Positions 48,701 through 56,145 of a stretch of DNA of 64,000 bases are shown one piece after another (within the stretch, counting starts at the first letter, position 1; each line of letters begins with the position of its first letter). The notes under the pieces were generated by a model. The model was not told the origin of the DNA. It saw only the letters and a list, made by a program, of their open reading frames with translations, and did not search any database. The position numbers were made by a program, and so were the translations under genes. The stretch comes from Aquimarina latercula DSM 2041 (lineage in GTDB: Bacteria; Bacteroidota; Bacteroidia; Flavobacteriales; Flavobacteriaceae), in NCBI RefSeq assembly GCF_000430645.1, contig NZ_AUMK01000013.1, forward strand, positions 62,001 to 126,000, given 5' to 3'.

Positions 48701-49867
48701 TTTAATCAGCAATATCGAGAGGTAGAAGGAAGACAATTGAATATACAGGCTTCAGTAGACTTGCTTAAGGATCTTAAGATAGATATTAGTGCCAATAGAA
48801 ATTATTCCGAAACATATACGGAGAATTATAGAGTTAATTTAGATGTAGAGGATAATTTTGATGGGAACATGAATTTAGATAATCCATATTCGTCTTTAAC
48901 AGGTAATACTTTTGGTAACTATACTGTTTCCACTTTGTTAATTGGGACTGCGTTTAAGAAAAGTGACGAGTTTAACTCAGAAACTTTCGATAAGTTTCGA
49001 GAAAATAGGCTCATTATAGCAAGGCGTTTAGCGCTGGAAAGAGGAATAGATCCAGGAACTGGAAATAATTTTCCGGTTGGTCTAGGTCCTACGAATCAAG
49101 CGGTTCTTTTGCCTGCGTTCCTAGCAGCGTATACAGGAGCAGATCCTCAAAATGTTCAGAAAGGAGCATTCCGAGATGTTCCTCTACCTAATTGGGATAT
49201 TAAATATACTGGTTTGATGAACTTAAAATGGTTTAAAAAACGTTTCAAGAGGTTCTCAATGGCACACGGATATCGCGCTAATTATACGATTAATCAATTT
49301 CAGACAAACCTAGAATTTAATCCTAATAATCCAGATGAATTAGATCAAGGAGATAATTTTAAGAATCCTGAATTATATGCTAATGTTAATCTTACGGAGC
49401 AATTTAGTCCATTGATTAGGCTAGATATGGAAATGAAAAATTCTATAAAAATTCTTGCCGAATGGAAAAAAGATCGAGCGCTTTCACTAAGTTTTGATAA
49501 TAATTTACTTACGGAGATTCAGGGTAATGAATATATTATAGGTCTTGGGTATAGGGTGCAAGATCTAACTTTTGTTACTAAGATTGCTGGGAAAAAGACT
49601 ACTTTAAAAAGTGATCTTAATTTTAGAGCTGATTTATCATTGCGTCAGAATGAAACGATAATTAGATATTTAGATATAGATAATACGCAAGTTACTGCGG
49701 GACAGGATATATATGGTATTAAGTTTACCACAGATTACGCATTAAGTAAAAACTTAACGGCGTTACTGTTTTATGATCATACTTTTTCTAAGTATTCAAT
49801 TTCTACAGCTTTCCCGCAAACTACAATTAGAGGAGGTTTTACATTAAGGTATAATTTTGGAAACTAA
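42704..49867 (+). CDS. sprA: SprA, type IX secretion outer-membrane translocon / gliding motility protein
   Basis: This is a giant outer-membrane protein of 2387 residues, close to the about 2400 of Flavobacterium SprA. A signal peptide (LVCLIALYGGVLFGQ) is followed by a SprA-type N-terminal domain (YPLFLTPEEFEALVEQEQRRDYFKEK, IFYVNSNFFESIFGG) and many beta-strand-rich repeats with GG/NN loops. The last strand, GGFTLRYNFGN, ends in the aromatic typical of outer-membrane barrels. SprA forms the 36-strand pore through which type IX cargo leaves the periplasm and is needed for gliding. The start is TTG at 42704; no nearby ATG precedes the signal peptide. Residues about 1883-1925 form a lysine-rich low-complexity insertion. 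Confidence 0.95.
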   Translation: MSSLHSLYFKFLKRLVCLIALYGGVLFGQENETVRDSTSTTFSLGEISLPDPNSIVAKYEYDPITNRYIYREMLGSFNVRYPLFLTPEEFEALVEQEQRRDYFKEKISAFSGKTDGSEEKRKNLLPIFYVNSNFFESIFGGNEIEIIPQGSVEMDLGILYTKQDNPAFSPRNRSNFTFDFDQRISLSLLGKVGKRLQITANYDTESTFDFQNQIKLEYTPTEDDIIRSIEIGNVTMPINNSLIQGSQSLFGAKLGLQFGKTSVTAVYSEQRSETRSVNVQGGGTVEDFEIFALEYDDNRHYFLSHYFRDTYDQALTNYPFINNNIQITRIEVWLTNRATSAQTLTDARNIVAIQDLGESPDTGNFTIPVSLFNQPAGSFPDNGNNDLDPSAIGPGGPITDAVRQIPTVQQGFTGAISGFNEGFDYAVLENARQLNQSEYTLNTQLGYISLNQKLNNDEVLAVAFQYTVGGEVFQVGEFANDGVDATIGDDSGTGIEAGSSNSLVVKMLKSPITNVDLPIWDLMMKNIYSTGAFRLNSEDFRLNIVYTNPSPVNYITQAEGATTVLPDDVAETRLLSVFNMDRLNPNNDPVQGADGSGDGFFDYVPGLTIDPENGRVIFTTVEPFGQHLFNKLDNDGITNPDDYNNPLNYNGNQSKYVFRELYTETKVIADQQAAENKYFQLKGRYKSSGQDGIPLGAFNVPQGSVTVTAGGRTLQEGVDYTVNYQLGRVNILDEALLASNTPIQVSTENNAVFGQQTKRFTGVNIEHKFSDNFILGGTYLNLNERPITQKSSYDFEPINNTLLGFNVNYSTEVPFLTRMVNKLPNIDTDVPSNVSVRAEGAYLIAGAPKGADFGGKVTTYIDDFEGAQTQIDVSSALSWELSSVPIGFDSRSSDAVLDGIESGFRRADLSWYTVDPIFYTNDRPSGISDEDEEFNPARRVFLDEIFPETDRPPGQTLSLFPLDLHYRPSERGPYNYNDQAASDNILPNPEDNFAGITRQLTSTNFEQSNVEFIEFWLMDPFFDPGDGQEPLTQATSGTIVFNLGNISEDVLKDGRKQYENGLPADGTDTDTSPTDFGKVPVSQSLIYAFDSEGQARVNQDAGYDGLSDAEEIASFPNFDPNDPANDNYRYFLQAEGDIVQRYNDYNGTQGNSPTSVSNEDRGNTTFPTAEDVNRDNTMNTIDSYFEYEIPIFPGMGVGNDVPDINERSILNGVNRRTRWIRFKVPIYEPTNARNISDFRSIRFMRMVVTDFDEPVILRFATLDLVRGDYRRYVQLGNVTNDPTSGLNIFGDNEVLVTSVSEEETFNYVTPPGVRREELINNNTTIREDERSLALTVNDLQTDDSRGVYKNFNVDMRQYENLELFLHAENLSGQSSLANDELVAFVRMGNDFTNNFYQIELPLQVSDLNTRVPDQVWPEGNRLNLPLEFLQEVKATVIGDGSLNSSNLNFFDGPNNLRVGIKGNPNFGDIQVMMVGVKNASNTNESGSVWFNEMRLSDLKNRGGWATVGSMDANIADFATVSASGRISTIGFGGIEQGPNERSIEDVKQYDLTTNVNLGQLLPKKWGLQVPFNYSRGEELITPQYDPEFLDLELQDRLDNETDPEEKERIRRQSVNYTKRQSFNVIGLRKDRTGDSKPMPYDVENLAFSGTYNQTDHHDFEIENSLDQSVRLGGTYDFSFQPKEVEPFKKIKFLGRSKYFDLIKDFNFNLLPTSISVNSNITRQFNEQVFRDITLGPNDLRLPALTQRNFLFDWQFGINYNLTKSLNFSFNSANNRIVKNFIDDDGNVDDSIGVWSGLFDVGDPNFHSQQLQVNYEIPFNKIPLLKFLRTTYSYSADFQWTKGSEALKNLDGIPDLGNTIQNANIHTVNGSLDMGTLYKYVGLTKKKPGRNRAKKKKQSKEADGKDTAKPALADSKKRTKKKSGKLTIGDKVLNTAIGLVTAVKKVNINYQQDNGIFLPGYVREPGFVGTLKPTVGFTFGSQAEIRDLAARNGWLTLYQDFNQQYREVEGRQLNIQASVDLLKDLKIDISANRNYSETYTENYRVNLDVEDNFDGNMNLDNPYSSLTGNTFGNYTVSTLLIGTAFKKSDEFNSETFDKFRENRLIIARRLALERGIDPGTGNNFPVGLGPTNQAVLLPAFLAAYTGADPQNVQKGAFRDVPLPNWDIKYTGLMNLKWFKKRFKRFSMAHGYRANYTINQFQTNLEFNPNNPDELDQGDNFKNPELYANVNLTEQFSPLIRLDMEMKNSIKILAEWKKDRALSLSFDNNLLTEIQGNEYIIGLGYRVQDLTFVTKIAGKKTTLKSDLNFRADLSLRQNETIIRYLDIDNTQVTAGQDIYGIKFTTDYALSKNLTALLFYDHTFSKYSISTAFPQTTIRGGFTLRYNFGN

Positions 49868-50029
49868 TAAGGATAGATTGTAATATATTAGAAAAGATTT
49901 GTTGCTTTTTTTCTATTCAATCAGTGAATAATTAAATTTTTATAAATTTTAAAGCTGTTTTTCTAAAATTTGATAAAATAAATTTATTTTCGTCTTCAAA
50001 ATAATAACAACATATAAATACTATTTCGG

Positions 50030-50410
50030 ATGAATATTCCTTCAGAATTAAAATATACAAAAGATCACGAATGGATCAAGATTGATGGAGATATAGCTAC
50101 AGTAGGGATTACTGATTTTGCACAAGGTGAATTAGGTGATATCGTTTATGTAGAAGTTGAGACAGTTGGTGAAGAGCTGGAGCAAGAAGAAGTTTTTGGA
50201 ACAGTAGAAGCTGTTAAAACAGTTTCAGACTTATTTCTACCATTAACAGGAGAAATCACAGAATTCAATGAGACTTTAGAGAGCGATCCTGAATTAGTTA
50301 ATAATGATCCATATGGTGATGGTTGGATGGTAAAAATTAAAATAGCAGACGCATCTCAAATAGATGATCTTTTATCTGCTGATGGGTACAAAGAGCTTAT
50401 CGGTGCGTAG
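50030..50410 (+). CDS. gcvH: Glycine cleavage system H protein
   Basis: A 126-residue single lipoyl-carrier protein. [34 protein letters not shown] is the standard opening. The lipoylated lysine lies in VEAVKTVSD (about residue 63), and the C-terminal [14 protein letters not shown] is conserved. It shuttles the aminomethyl group between the P, T and L proteins, none of which are encoded in this window. The gene follows sprA after 162 bases, an order also seen in other flavobacteria. Confidence 0.96.
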   Translation: MNIPSELKYTKDHEWIKIDGDIATVGITDFAQGELGDIVYVEVETVGEELEQEEVFGTVEAVKTVSDLFLPLTGEITEFNETLESDPELVNNDPYGDGWMVKIKIADASQIDDLLSADGYKELIGA

Positions 50411-50795
50411 ATATTTGCTTGTGCTAGCGGTATTGTATACCTGTGTGATAACTTGGTTATCTTTAGCAAAAGTTTTTATTCCAATTGATATTAAGGTTGA
50501 AGGAAGTGATAAAATCGGACACTTTTTAGCATATTTTGTATTTGCAATTGTTTGGTTTTTACCTTTCTTTTTTTCAAGAAAGCAACCAATGAGTTTTTCA
50601 AAGAGTTTATGGTTATCAGCTATTTTTGGATTCCTGTTTGGATTGTTAATGGAATTTTTTCAAGCTGTATTAACAAGCTACAGAAATTCTGATTGGAATG
50701 ATGTTTTAGCAAATACTTCTGGCATTATTTTGGCAGTAATAGTAATGGTAGTGCTTAAAAATAAATTAGTTAGCTTTAGGATGAAAGTGTCGTAA
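50382..50795 (+). CDS. VanZ-like membrane protein
   Basis: A protein of about 137 residues with four hydrophobic segments and the VanZ-family pattern: [14 protein letters not shown] after the first helix, then [33 protein letters not shown]. The latter block, with EFFQ and DWNDVLAN, is the most typical part. The role of non-vancomycin-linked VanZ proteins is unknown. It overlaps the 3' end of gcvH. Three starts are possible: ATG 50364, ATG 50382 and GTG 50403; the GTG would give the shortest overlap (8 bases). I report the middle one. Confidence 0.75.
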   Translation: MGTKSLSVRRYLLVLAVLYTCVITWLSLAKVFIPIDIKVEGSDKIGHFLAYFVFAIVWFLPFFFSRKQPMSFSKSLWLSAIFGFLFGLLMEFFQAVLTSYRNSDWNDVLANTSGIILAVIVMVVLKNKLVSFRMKVS

Positions 50796-50948
50796 ATATT
50801 GATTTTGTGGCATTTTACACGTTTTATGAAGTAGATATGATGTGTGCTTAAAAGTTAAAAAATGGATTTTTAGGTTTACATTTTTACGTTTAATTGGAAA
50901 TTACAAAAGAAATTAGCTATTTTAGCAATCATATAATAACATTGTAGT

Positions 50949-51674
50949 ATGGAACCGAAGAAAAATCCGAAAGCAGATTTGACCAAAAAAAGTGCCTTAT
51001 TTTTACAATTGGGACTAATTTTAGTTTTGTTTGTCACTTGGCAAAGTATAGAGTGGAAAACCTATGATAGAAGTAATATCGACATAGGTCAAGTTAACCT
51101 TGATGAATTAGAGGAAGAGGAAGTTCCTATTACTCAAAATTTAAATACTCCACCACCTCCACCACCTCCACCACCAGCACCAGAAATTATTGATGTTGTT
51201 GAGGATGAAGAAGAGGTAGAGGAAACTATTATAGAATCTACGGAAACTAATCAGGAAGAAGAGATTGTTGAGGTAGAAGAAGTAGAAGATGTTGAAGAGG
51301 AAGAAGAAATTGCGGACGTTCCTTTTGCTGTAATTGAAAACGTACCAGTTTTTCCAGGTTGTGAAAAAGAAGCTGGTAATACTGCAAAGAAGAAATGTAT
51401 GAGTGATAAGGTTAAGAAATTTGTTAACCGTAAATTTAATACAGAATTAGGAAGTGAACTAGGTCTTTCTGGAGTGAACAGAATATATGTTCGTTTTAAA
51501 ATTGATAGAACTGGTAAGATTGTTGGTGTTCAAGCGAGAGGACCACACCCAAGATTAGAAAAAGAAGCTCAAAGAGTTATAAAAATGTTACCTAAAATGA
51601 CACCAGGTAAGCAAAGAGGTAAAGCAGTAGGTGTACTGTATTCTTTACCGATTGTTTTCCAGGTTCAGGATTAA
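50949..51674 (+). CDS. TonB-family protein with proline-rich spacer
   Basis: A 241-residue protein: cytoplasmic N-terminus, one membrane helix (LFLQLGLILVLFVTW, about 17-31), a spacer containing nine consecutive prolines (about 72-80) and very acidic Glu/Val repeats, and a C-terminal TonB-type domain from about residue 125 (VPVFPGCEKEA, then VNRIYVRFKIDRTG and LEKEAQRVIKMLPKMTPG). Two cysteines in GCEKEA and KKCMSD may form a disulfide. TonB proteins transmit energy from ExbB-ExbD to outer-membrane transporters; no exbBD gene is present here. It is the first of three tandem paralogues. Confidence 0.88.
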   Translation: MEPKKNPKADLTKKSALFLQLGLILVLFVTWQSIEWKTYDRSNIDIGQVNLDELEEEEVPITQNLNTPPPPPPPPPAPEIIDVVEDEEEVEETIIESTETNQEEEIVEVEEVEDVEEEEEIADVPFAVIENVPVFPGCEKEAGNTAKKKCMSDKVKKFVNRKFNTELGSELGLSGVNRIYVRFKIDRTGKIVGVQARGPHPRLEKEAQRVIKMLPKMTPGKQRGKAVGVLYSLPIVFQVQD

Positions 51675-51699
51675 GTAAAATACTTTTTTAAAATATTAG

Positions 51700-51737
51700 A
51701 TCCCCTTTGTAATTTTTGCAAAGGGGATTCTTTTTTT
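51700..51737 (+). terminator. Terminator after the first TonB-like gene
   Basis: ATCCCCTTTG (51700-51709), 9-nt loop, CAAAGGGGAT (51719-51728), then TC and T7 (51731-51737). Confidence 0.9.
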
Positions 51738-51801
51738 GGTATGCTTGTTGTGTTTAGAATTAACTGTAACGTTAAAACTAAATAATATGAGTAACAAGCA
51801 T
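51738..51801 (+). promoter_or_regulatory. Leader of the second TonB-like gene (copy 1 of a duplicated block)
   Basis: GGTATGCTTGTTG (51738-51750) and GTAACGTTAAAACTAAATA (51766-51784) recur almost unchanged before the third TonB-like gene. ATGCTTGTT (51741-51749) is an inverted match of AACAAGCAT (51793-51801), which lies just past the start codon. TATGCTTG (51740-51747) is also one base off the TAnnTTTG promoter box, so the block may be a promoter, a translation-control hairpin or both. Confidence 0.55.
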
Positions 51802-52530
51802 GATGCTAATGTGCGAAAGGGTACATTGGTAAACTTTCAGATTGGACTTGTAGCAAGTCTATTATTCACTTATGTGATGTTTGAGGTGTACACCTCACAG
51901 CCTATCAATAAAGCTTCAGATAAAGAAGTAGTTTTAGAAGATGAGTCATTTGTTTGGGATGGAGCATTTGAGGTTTATCAAGAGCCAGAGCAAAAAGTGG
52001 TTGCACAAAAGAAACCTGTGCCTATTCCGGATCCAACGGATTTTGAAGTTGTAGAAGATGATGTGACTTTAGATGATGTAGCGGAAGAGTTTAAGAATGA
52101 AGAGCCTGAGGAGACAGCTTCATTTAATCCGGATGCAATAGAGGATAAGGAAGAGGAGGAAATTCCTGAGAATGTACCTTTTTCAGTAGTAGAGGATGTG
52201 CCTATTTTTCCTGGTTGTGAACGCTTAAAAACGAATAAAGAAAAAGCAGCCTGTTTTTCTGAGAAGATTAGTAAAATCATTTCTAGAAAATTTAATACGG
52301 GTATAGGAAGTGATTATGGACTTAGTGGAGTGCAGAGAATATATGCTTTATTTGATGTGGCAGCAGATGGTACGATTCAGAATATACAAGTAAGAGCCCC
52401 ACATCCAAAACTAAAAAAAGAAGCAGAGAGAGTAATTCGTTTATTTCCAACAATGACTCCTGGAAAACAACGTCAAACACCAGTGACGGTAAAATATCAA
52501 TTGCCTATAGTATTTAAGATTCAGGATTAA
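51787..52530 (+). CDS. TonB-family protein, second of three tandem paralogues
   Basis: From the ATG at 51787 the protein has 247 residues (MSNKHDANVRKGTLVNFQ). It has one membrane helix (GLVASLLFTYVMFEV), an acidic spacer with only a short proline stretch (KKPVPIPDPTDF), and a C-terminal TonB-type domain (VPIFPGCERLKTN, SGVQRIYALFDVAADG, LKKEAERVIRLFPTMTPG). The cysteine pair of the first paralogue is kept (GCERL, AACFSE). A longer frame from TTG 51736 overlaps the terminator T-run and is rejected. The N-terminal 40 residues are nearly identical to those of the third paralogue. Confidence 0.85.
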   Translation: MSNKHDANVRKGTLVNFQIGLVASLLFTYVMFEVYTSQPINKASDKEVVLEDESFVWDGAFEVYQEPEQKVVAQKKPVPIPDPTDFEVVEDDVTLDDVAEEFKNEEPEETASFNPDAIEDKEEEEIPENVPFSVVEDVPIFPGCERLKTNKEKAACFSEKISKIISRKFNTGIGSDYGLSGVQRIYALFDVAADGTIQNIQVRAPHPKLKKEAERVIRLFPTMTPGKQRQTPVTVKYQLPIVFKIQD

Positions 52531-52552
52531 GTATAGTTGATATATAATATGA

Positions 52553-52590
52553 GAATCCCGTTACGATAATCGTAAACGGGATTCTTTTTT
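52553..52590 (+). terminator. Terminator after the second TonB-like gene
   Basis: GAATCCCGTT (52553-52562) pairs with AACGGGATTC (52575-52584); the inner ACGA/TCGT can extend the stem. Six T follow (52585-52590). Confidence 0.9.
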
Positions 52591-52654
52591 GGTATGCTTG
52601 TTGATCCAGATTTTAATTGTAACGTTAAAACTAAATAGTATGAGTAACAAGCAT
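52591..52654 (+). promoter_or_regulatory. Leader of the third TonB-like gene (copy 2 of the duplicated block)
   Basis: GGTATGCTTGTTG (52591-52603) and GTAACGTTAAAACTAAATA repeat the copy before the second gene. The inverted pair ATGCTTGTT (52594-52602) / AACAAGCAT (52646-52654) is kept, with the start codon at 52640 between the arms. The DNA between the two conserved parts differs between copies. Confidence 0.55.
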
Positions 52655-53383
52655 GATGCGAATGTACGAAAAAGTACATTGGTAAACTTTCAAATTGGGC
52701 TTATAGCAAGCCTATTATTCACTTATGTGATGTTCCAGACATATACTTCTATTTCTGTTGTAGATCCTCCTGATGTTGCCTCTAACGAAAAGGAAGATGT
52801 AAGTTTTACAATGGATGTTTTTAAGGTCGAAGAAAAGACTGAGAAAAAGGTTGTAGTTAAAACAAAAACGATAAAAGAGCCGGATTGGATAAAGCTAAAA
52901 AAGGTCGATGATGATATTGTTTTGCAAAAGTTTGAAAAAGCACTAATCGAAGAAGGAGGTGATTCAAACTCTAAAGAAGTTCCGGTTGATTCTATTTCTG
53001 ATGTAGTTGATAAAGAGGAAATTATTTATGACATTGATAAAGTTGCAATAGCACCTATTTATCCAGGATGTGAAGGTTTAAGTACTAATGATGAAAGAAT
53101 ATCTTGTCTTTCTGGTAAAATTAAACGAATCGTTTCAAAAAAGTTTAATGCTGATCTAGGAGCAATTTATGGTCTTAAGGGTTTGCAAAGGATTCACGTT
53201 CAGTTTCAAGTGGATAAAGATGGTGTTATAAATGAGGTTATGGTTAGAGCGCCACACCCGGCTTTAGAAAAAGAAGCAAGAAGAGTAGTGAAAAAATTCT
53301 CGAATATGAGACCTGGGAAGATAGGAAAAGAGCCTGTTAAGGTTAAATATATTTTACCAATTACATTTAAAATTCAAAATTAA
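52640..53383 (+). CDS. TonB-family protein, third of three tandem paralogues
   Basis: From the ATG at 52640 the protein has 247 residues. The N-terminus and membrane helix (MSNKHDANVRKSTLVNFQ, GLIASLLFTYVMFQT) almost match the second paralogue. The spacer (about 45-140) is charged and lacks a proline run. The C-terminal TonB-type domain includes IAPIYPGCEGLSTN, LKGLQRIHVQFQVDKDG and LEKEARRVVKKFSNMRPG, and the cysteine pair is again kept. The spacer is highly diverged compared with the ends. No exbBD or TonB-dependent receptor is nearby, so its partner is unknown. Confidence 0.85.
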   Translation: MSNKHDANVRKSTLVNFQIGLIASLLFTYVMFQTYTSISVVDPPDVASNEKEDVSFTMDVFKVEEKTEKKVVVKTKTIKEPDWIKLKKVDDDIVLQKFEKALIEEGGDSNSKEVPVDSISDVVDKEEIIYDIDKVAIAPIYPGCEGLSTNDERISCLSGKIKRIVSKKFNADLGAIYGLKGLQRIHVQFQVDKDGVINEVMVRAPHPALEKEARRVVKKFSNMRPGKIGKEPVKVKYILPITFKIQN

Positions 53384-53389
53384 GTTTTA

Positions 53390-53424
53390 AAAACCCATTT
53401 GTCTTGGATAGATGGGTTTTCTTT
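53390..53424 (+). terminator. Terminator after the third TonB-like gene
   Basis: AAAACCCAT (53390-53398), 13-nt loop, ATGGGTTTT (53412-53420), then CTTT. Confidence 0.8.
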
Positions 53425-53540
53425 AAAAGTGTATTTTTTCTAAAAGTTAATCATGCTTCATAATTAGTCTTTTAATTAAGGTTAAATGACTGTATTAAGA
53501 TAAAACAGTTGTTAAAAGGTGAATTATAAATAGTTATAAG

Positions 53541-53571
53541 TTGTCTATAATCCATTTAAGGCATATCTTTG
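53541..53571 (+). promoter_or_regulatory. Promoter of the ctaB-oxidase subunit operon
   Basis: TTG (53541-53543), 20 bases, TATCTTTG (53564-53571): full consensus match, about 31 bases before the ctaB start. Confidence 0.75.
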
Positions 53572-53602
53572 CACAACTTTTTTAAAAAGACATTTAGTTA
53601 AC

Positions 53603-54514
53603 GTGCAAAATTTGAGTATAACCCAAGTCGATACTGCCAAAGTTTCTGTTATTCAGGATTTTAAAGAGATCACTAAAATGCGTTTGGCATTAAGTGTAGT
53701 GTTCTCTTCTGTAGCTGGTTATCTTTTAGGAGTAGATACTATTTCTTGGAGTACACTGCTGCTTTTATCAATAGGAGGATATTTTATGGTTGGAGCCTCT
53801 AATGCCTTTAATCAAATTATAGAGAGAGATTTAGATGTTTTAATGGATAGGACCAAAAATAGGCCTATTCCATCTGGAAGAATGTCTGTTAATACCGCAT
53901 TTATTATAGCAGCGGTTTTTACTATTTCTGGTATTTCCGTGCTGTATTTTATTAATCCTCAAACAGCAATGTTTGGTGCGATTTCTATATTTATTTATGT
54001 AAGTCTATATACACCGTTAAAAACGAAAACGCCTTTGTCTGTATTTGTAGGCGCTATTCCTGGTGCTATTCCGTTTATGTTAGGTTGGGTTGCAGCTACT
54101 AATGATTTTGGAATAGAACCTGGCACCTTGTTTATGATACAATTTTTTTGGCAATTCCCTCATTTTTGGGCAATAGGTTGGTTCTTGTTTGATGATTATA
54201 AAAAAGGAGGTTTCTTTATGTTGCCTACCGGTAAAAGGGATAAAAGTACAGCAACGCAGATTGTTATATATACTGTTTGGACAGTAGTAACTTCACTAAT
54301 ACCAGTGTTTGGTGTTACTGGTAAATTATATATTACTCCTGTTTCTGGAGTTTTGATACTAATATTAGGAGCTTTTTTATTGCGATATGCAATTCGTTTA
54401 TATAAAGTCAAAGATGCTAAGACAGCAAAACAATTAATGTTAGCTAGTGTGTCTTATATTACATTGTTACAGATTATATATGTAGCAGATAAATTTATTC
54501 GTGCATGGATTTAA
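53603..54514 (+). CDS. ctaB: Protohaem IX farnesyltransferase (haem O synthase)
   Basis: A 303-residue UbiA-superfamily prenyltransferase with about eight helices. The prenyl-diphosphate motif NAFNQIIERDLDVLMDRTKNRP (NxxxDxxxD-type) is at about residues 73-94, and the second Asp-rich loop is DDYKKGGFFMLP. It farnesylates haem b to haem O, the precursor of haem A for the aa3 oxidase. The start is GTG at 53603. Its last 10 bases overlap the next gene. A haem A synthase gene (ctaA) is not in the window. Confidence 0.95.
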   Translation: MQNLSITQVDTAKVSVIQDFKEITKMRLALSVVFSSVAGYLLGVDTISWSTLLLLSIGGYFMVGASNAFNQIIERDLDVLMDRTKNRPIPSGRMSVNTAFIIAAVFTISGISVLYFINPQTAMFGAISIFIYVSLYTPLKTKTPLSVFVGAIPGAIPFMLGWVAATNDFGIEPGTLFMIQFFWQFPHFWAIGWFLFDDYKKGGFFMLPTGKRDKSTATQIVIYTVWTVVTSLIPVFGVTGKLYITPVSGVLILILGAFLLRYAIRLYKVKDAKTAKQLMLASVSYITLLQIIYVADKFIRAWI

Positions 54515-55086
54515 CCCAAGGAACAACAAGCGAAAAACAAAAAAGAGCAAAAAAGACCATGATGTGGTTTGCTATGATTAGCATGACCATGACATTTGCT
54601 GGTCTTACCAGTGCTTATGTAGTAAGTAAAACAAGAGAAGATTGGTTAACAGACTTAGTTTTTCCAAATGCTTTTATTTTAAGTGTATTGATAATTATAG
54701 CTAGTAGTATATCCTTTTTTCTTTCTAAAAAGGCTATTGATAATGAAAACCGAGGTTTAGCAACATTATTATTGTTAACTACATTTGGTTTAGGAGTACT
54801 GTTTGTTTTTATGCAGTTTCAGGGCTTTGAAGATATTATGTCACAAGGCTATTATTTTACAGGGCCATCTGCTAACATTGTTCCAACTTTTTTGTATATC
54901 ATTGTAGTATTACATATAGTTCACGTAATTGTTGGGCTACTAGTACTTTTAGTCGTAATTTATAATCATTTTAAACAAAAGTATAAAAGAGGGCAAACCC
55001 TTGGTTTAGAACTGGGTGCTATGTATTGGCATTTCGTAGATGTTTTGTGGGTTTATCTCTTTTTATTTTTATATTTCGTGAGATAA
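54505..55086 (+). CDS. Cytochrome c oxidase subunit III-type protein (short)
   Basis: A 193-residue protein with five membrane helices of the haem-copper oxidase subunit III family. MMWFAMISMTMTFAGLTSAYVV opens the domain, and HIVHVIVGLLVLLVV and MYWHFVDVLWVYLFLFLYFV are the hallmark last helices. It lacks the extra loop of the following paralogue. Translation is probably coupled to ctaB by a 10-base overlap. Its exact role beside a second subunit III is not known. Confidence 0.9.
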   Translation: MDLTQGTTSEKQKRAKKTMMWFAMISMTMTFAGLTSAYVVSKTREDWLTDLVFPNAFILSVLIIIASSISFFLSKKAIDNENRGLATLLLLTTFGLGVLFVFMQFQGFEDIMSQGYYFTGPSANIVPTFLYIIVVLHIVHVIVGLLVLLVVIYNHFKQKYKRGQTLGLELGAMYWHFVDVLWVYLFLFLYFVR

Positions 55087-55134
55087 TAAAATTGATTACT
55101 TTTGTGGAAAATTTAACAATACCAAATTCTTTAT

Positions 55135-56118
55135 ATGGAAACAACTGTTACTAATACAGGTACAGAAGGTAAAACTTGGGGCGGAGGCAATCAACCACTC
55201 AAGGCGAGTTATGGTAAGATGATGATGTGGTTTTTTATCCTGTCTGATGCGCTTACATTCTCTGGGTTTCTTGCTGCTTACGGTTTTTCAAGATTTAAAT
55301 TTATTGATTCATGGCCAATAGCGGATGAAGTGTTTAATCACTTTCCGTTTCTTCATGGTGTAGATGCACCAATGTACTATGTTGCATTGATGACATTTAT
55401 ATTGATATTTTCTTCTGTAACTATGGTGTTAGCCGTTGATGCTGGCCATCAAATGAAACAAAAGAAAGTAATACTATATATGTTCCTTACTATTATCGGA
55501 GGAGCTATTTTTGTTGGTTCACAGGCGTGGGAGTGGAAAAATTTCATTAAAGGAGAATATGGTGCTGTCGAAACAAAGGGTGGTCAAATACTACAATTTG
55601 TTGATAAAGATGGTCATAGAGTGGCATTACATGATATTGCTGTAGTGGATAATCACAAAGAAAGGCTTCAGCATGAAAGTAAATTGGGTGTTTGGTATGA
55701 TAAGGAAGGTACACTACCTACATATACTGTTGATGAGATCAGAGAAGGGTTTTCTAAAAGAAGTGATCTTCTTATAAGAACGCAGATACTTACTGAAAAA
55801 GGAGAAAAAACAATATTATCTAGAGAAGAATCTTTACGAAGATTGAATACGGATGCTGTTGGTATCGTAGAAGGAGCTAACCTAGTTCATAACGAGTACG
55901 GAACACCTCTATTTGCTAACTTCTTTTTCTTTATTACTGGATTCCATGGATTTCACGTATTATCAGGTGTTGTAATTAATATCATCATATTTTTCAATGT
56001 GATTTTGGGAACATACGAGAGAAGGAAGAACTATGAAATGGTCGAAAAAGTAGGGCTTTATTGGCACTTTGTAGATTTAGTTTGGGTATTCGTATTTACG
56101 TTCTTCTACCTAGTTTAA
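55135..56118 (+). CDS. Cytochrome c oxidase subunit III with a large hydrophilic insertion
   Basis: A 327-residue subunit III protein. The helices MMMWFFILSDALTFSGFLAAYGF, YVALMTFILIFSSVTMVLAV, HGFHVLSGVVINIIIFF and YWHFVDLVWVFVFTFFYLV are standard. Between helices about residues 140 and 250 lies a charged insertion of about 100 residues (DKDGHRVALHDIAVVDNHKERLQ and following) that short family members lack. It is 48 bases after the short paralogue and 27 before the subunit IV-like gene. Confidence 0.92.
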   Translation: METTVTNTGTEGKTWGGGNQPLKASYGKMMMWFFILSDALTFSGFLAAYGFSRFKFIDSWPIADEVFNHFPFLHGVDAPMYYVALMTFILIFSSVTMVLAVDAGHQMKQKKVILYMFLTIIGGAIFVGSQAWEWKNFIKGEYGAVETKGGQILQFVDKDGHRVALHDIAVVDNHKERLQHESKLGVWYDKEGTLPTYTVDEIREGFSKRSDLLIRTQILTEKGEKTILSREESLRRLNTDAVGIVEGANLVHNEYGTPLFANFFFFITGFHGFHVLSGVVINIIIFFNVILGTYERRKNYEMVEKVGLYWHFVDLVWVFVFTFFYLV

Positions 56119-56145
56119 TAATTAAAAGAATTTATAATAGATATT

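Noticed and set aside
51736-51786. Extended starts (TTG 51736 and, for the paralogue, TTG 52589) of the TonB-like genes
   Set aside because: They begin in the terminator T-runs; the ATG codons at 51787 and 52640 begin identical, sensible N-termini.
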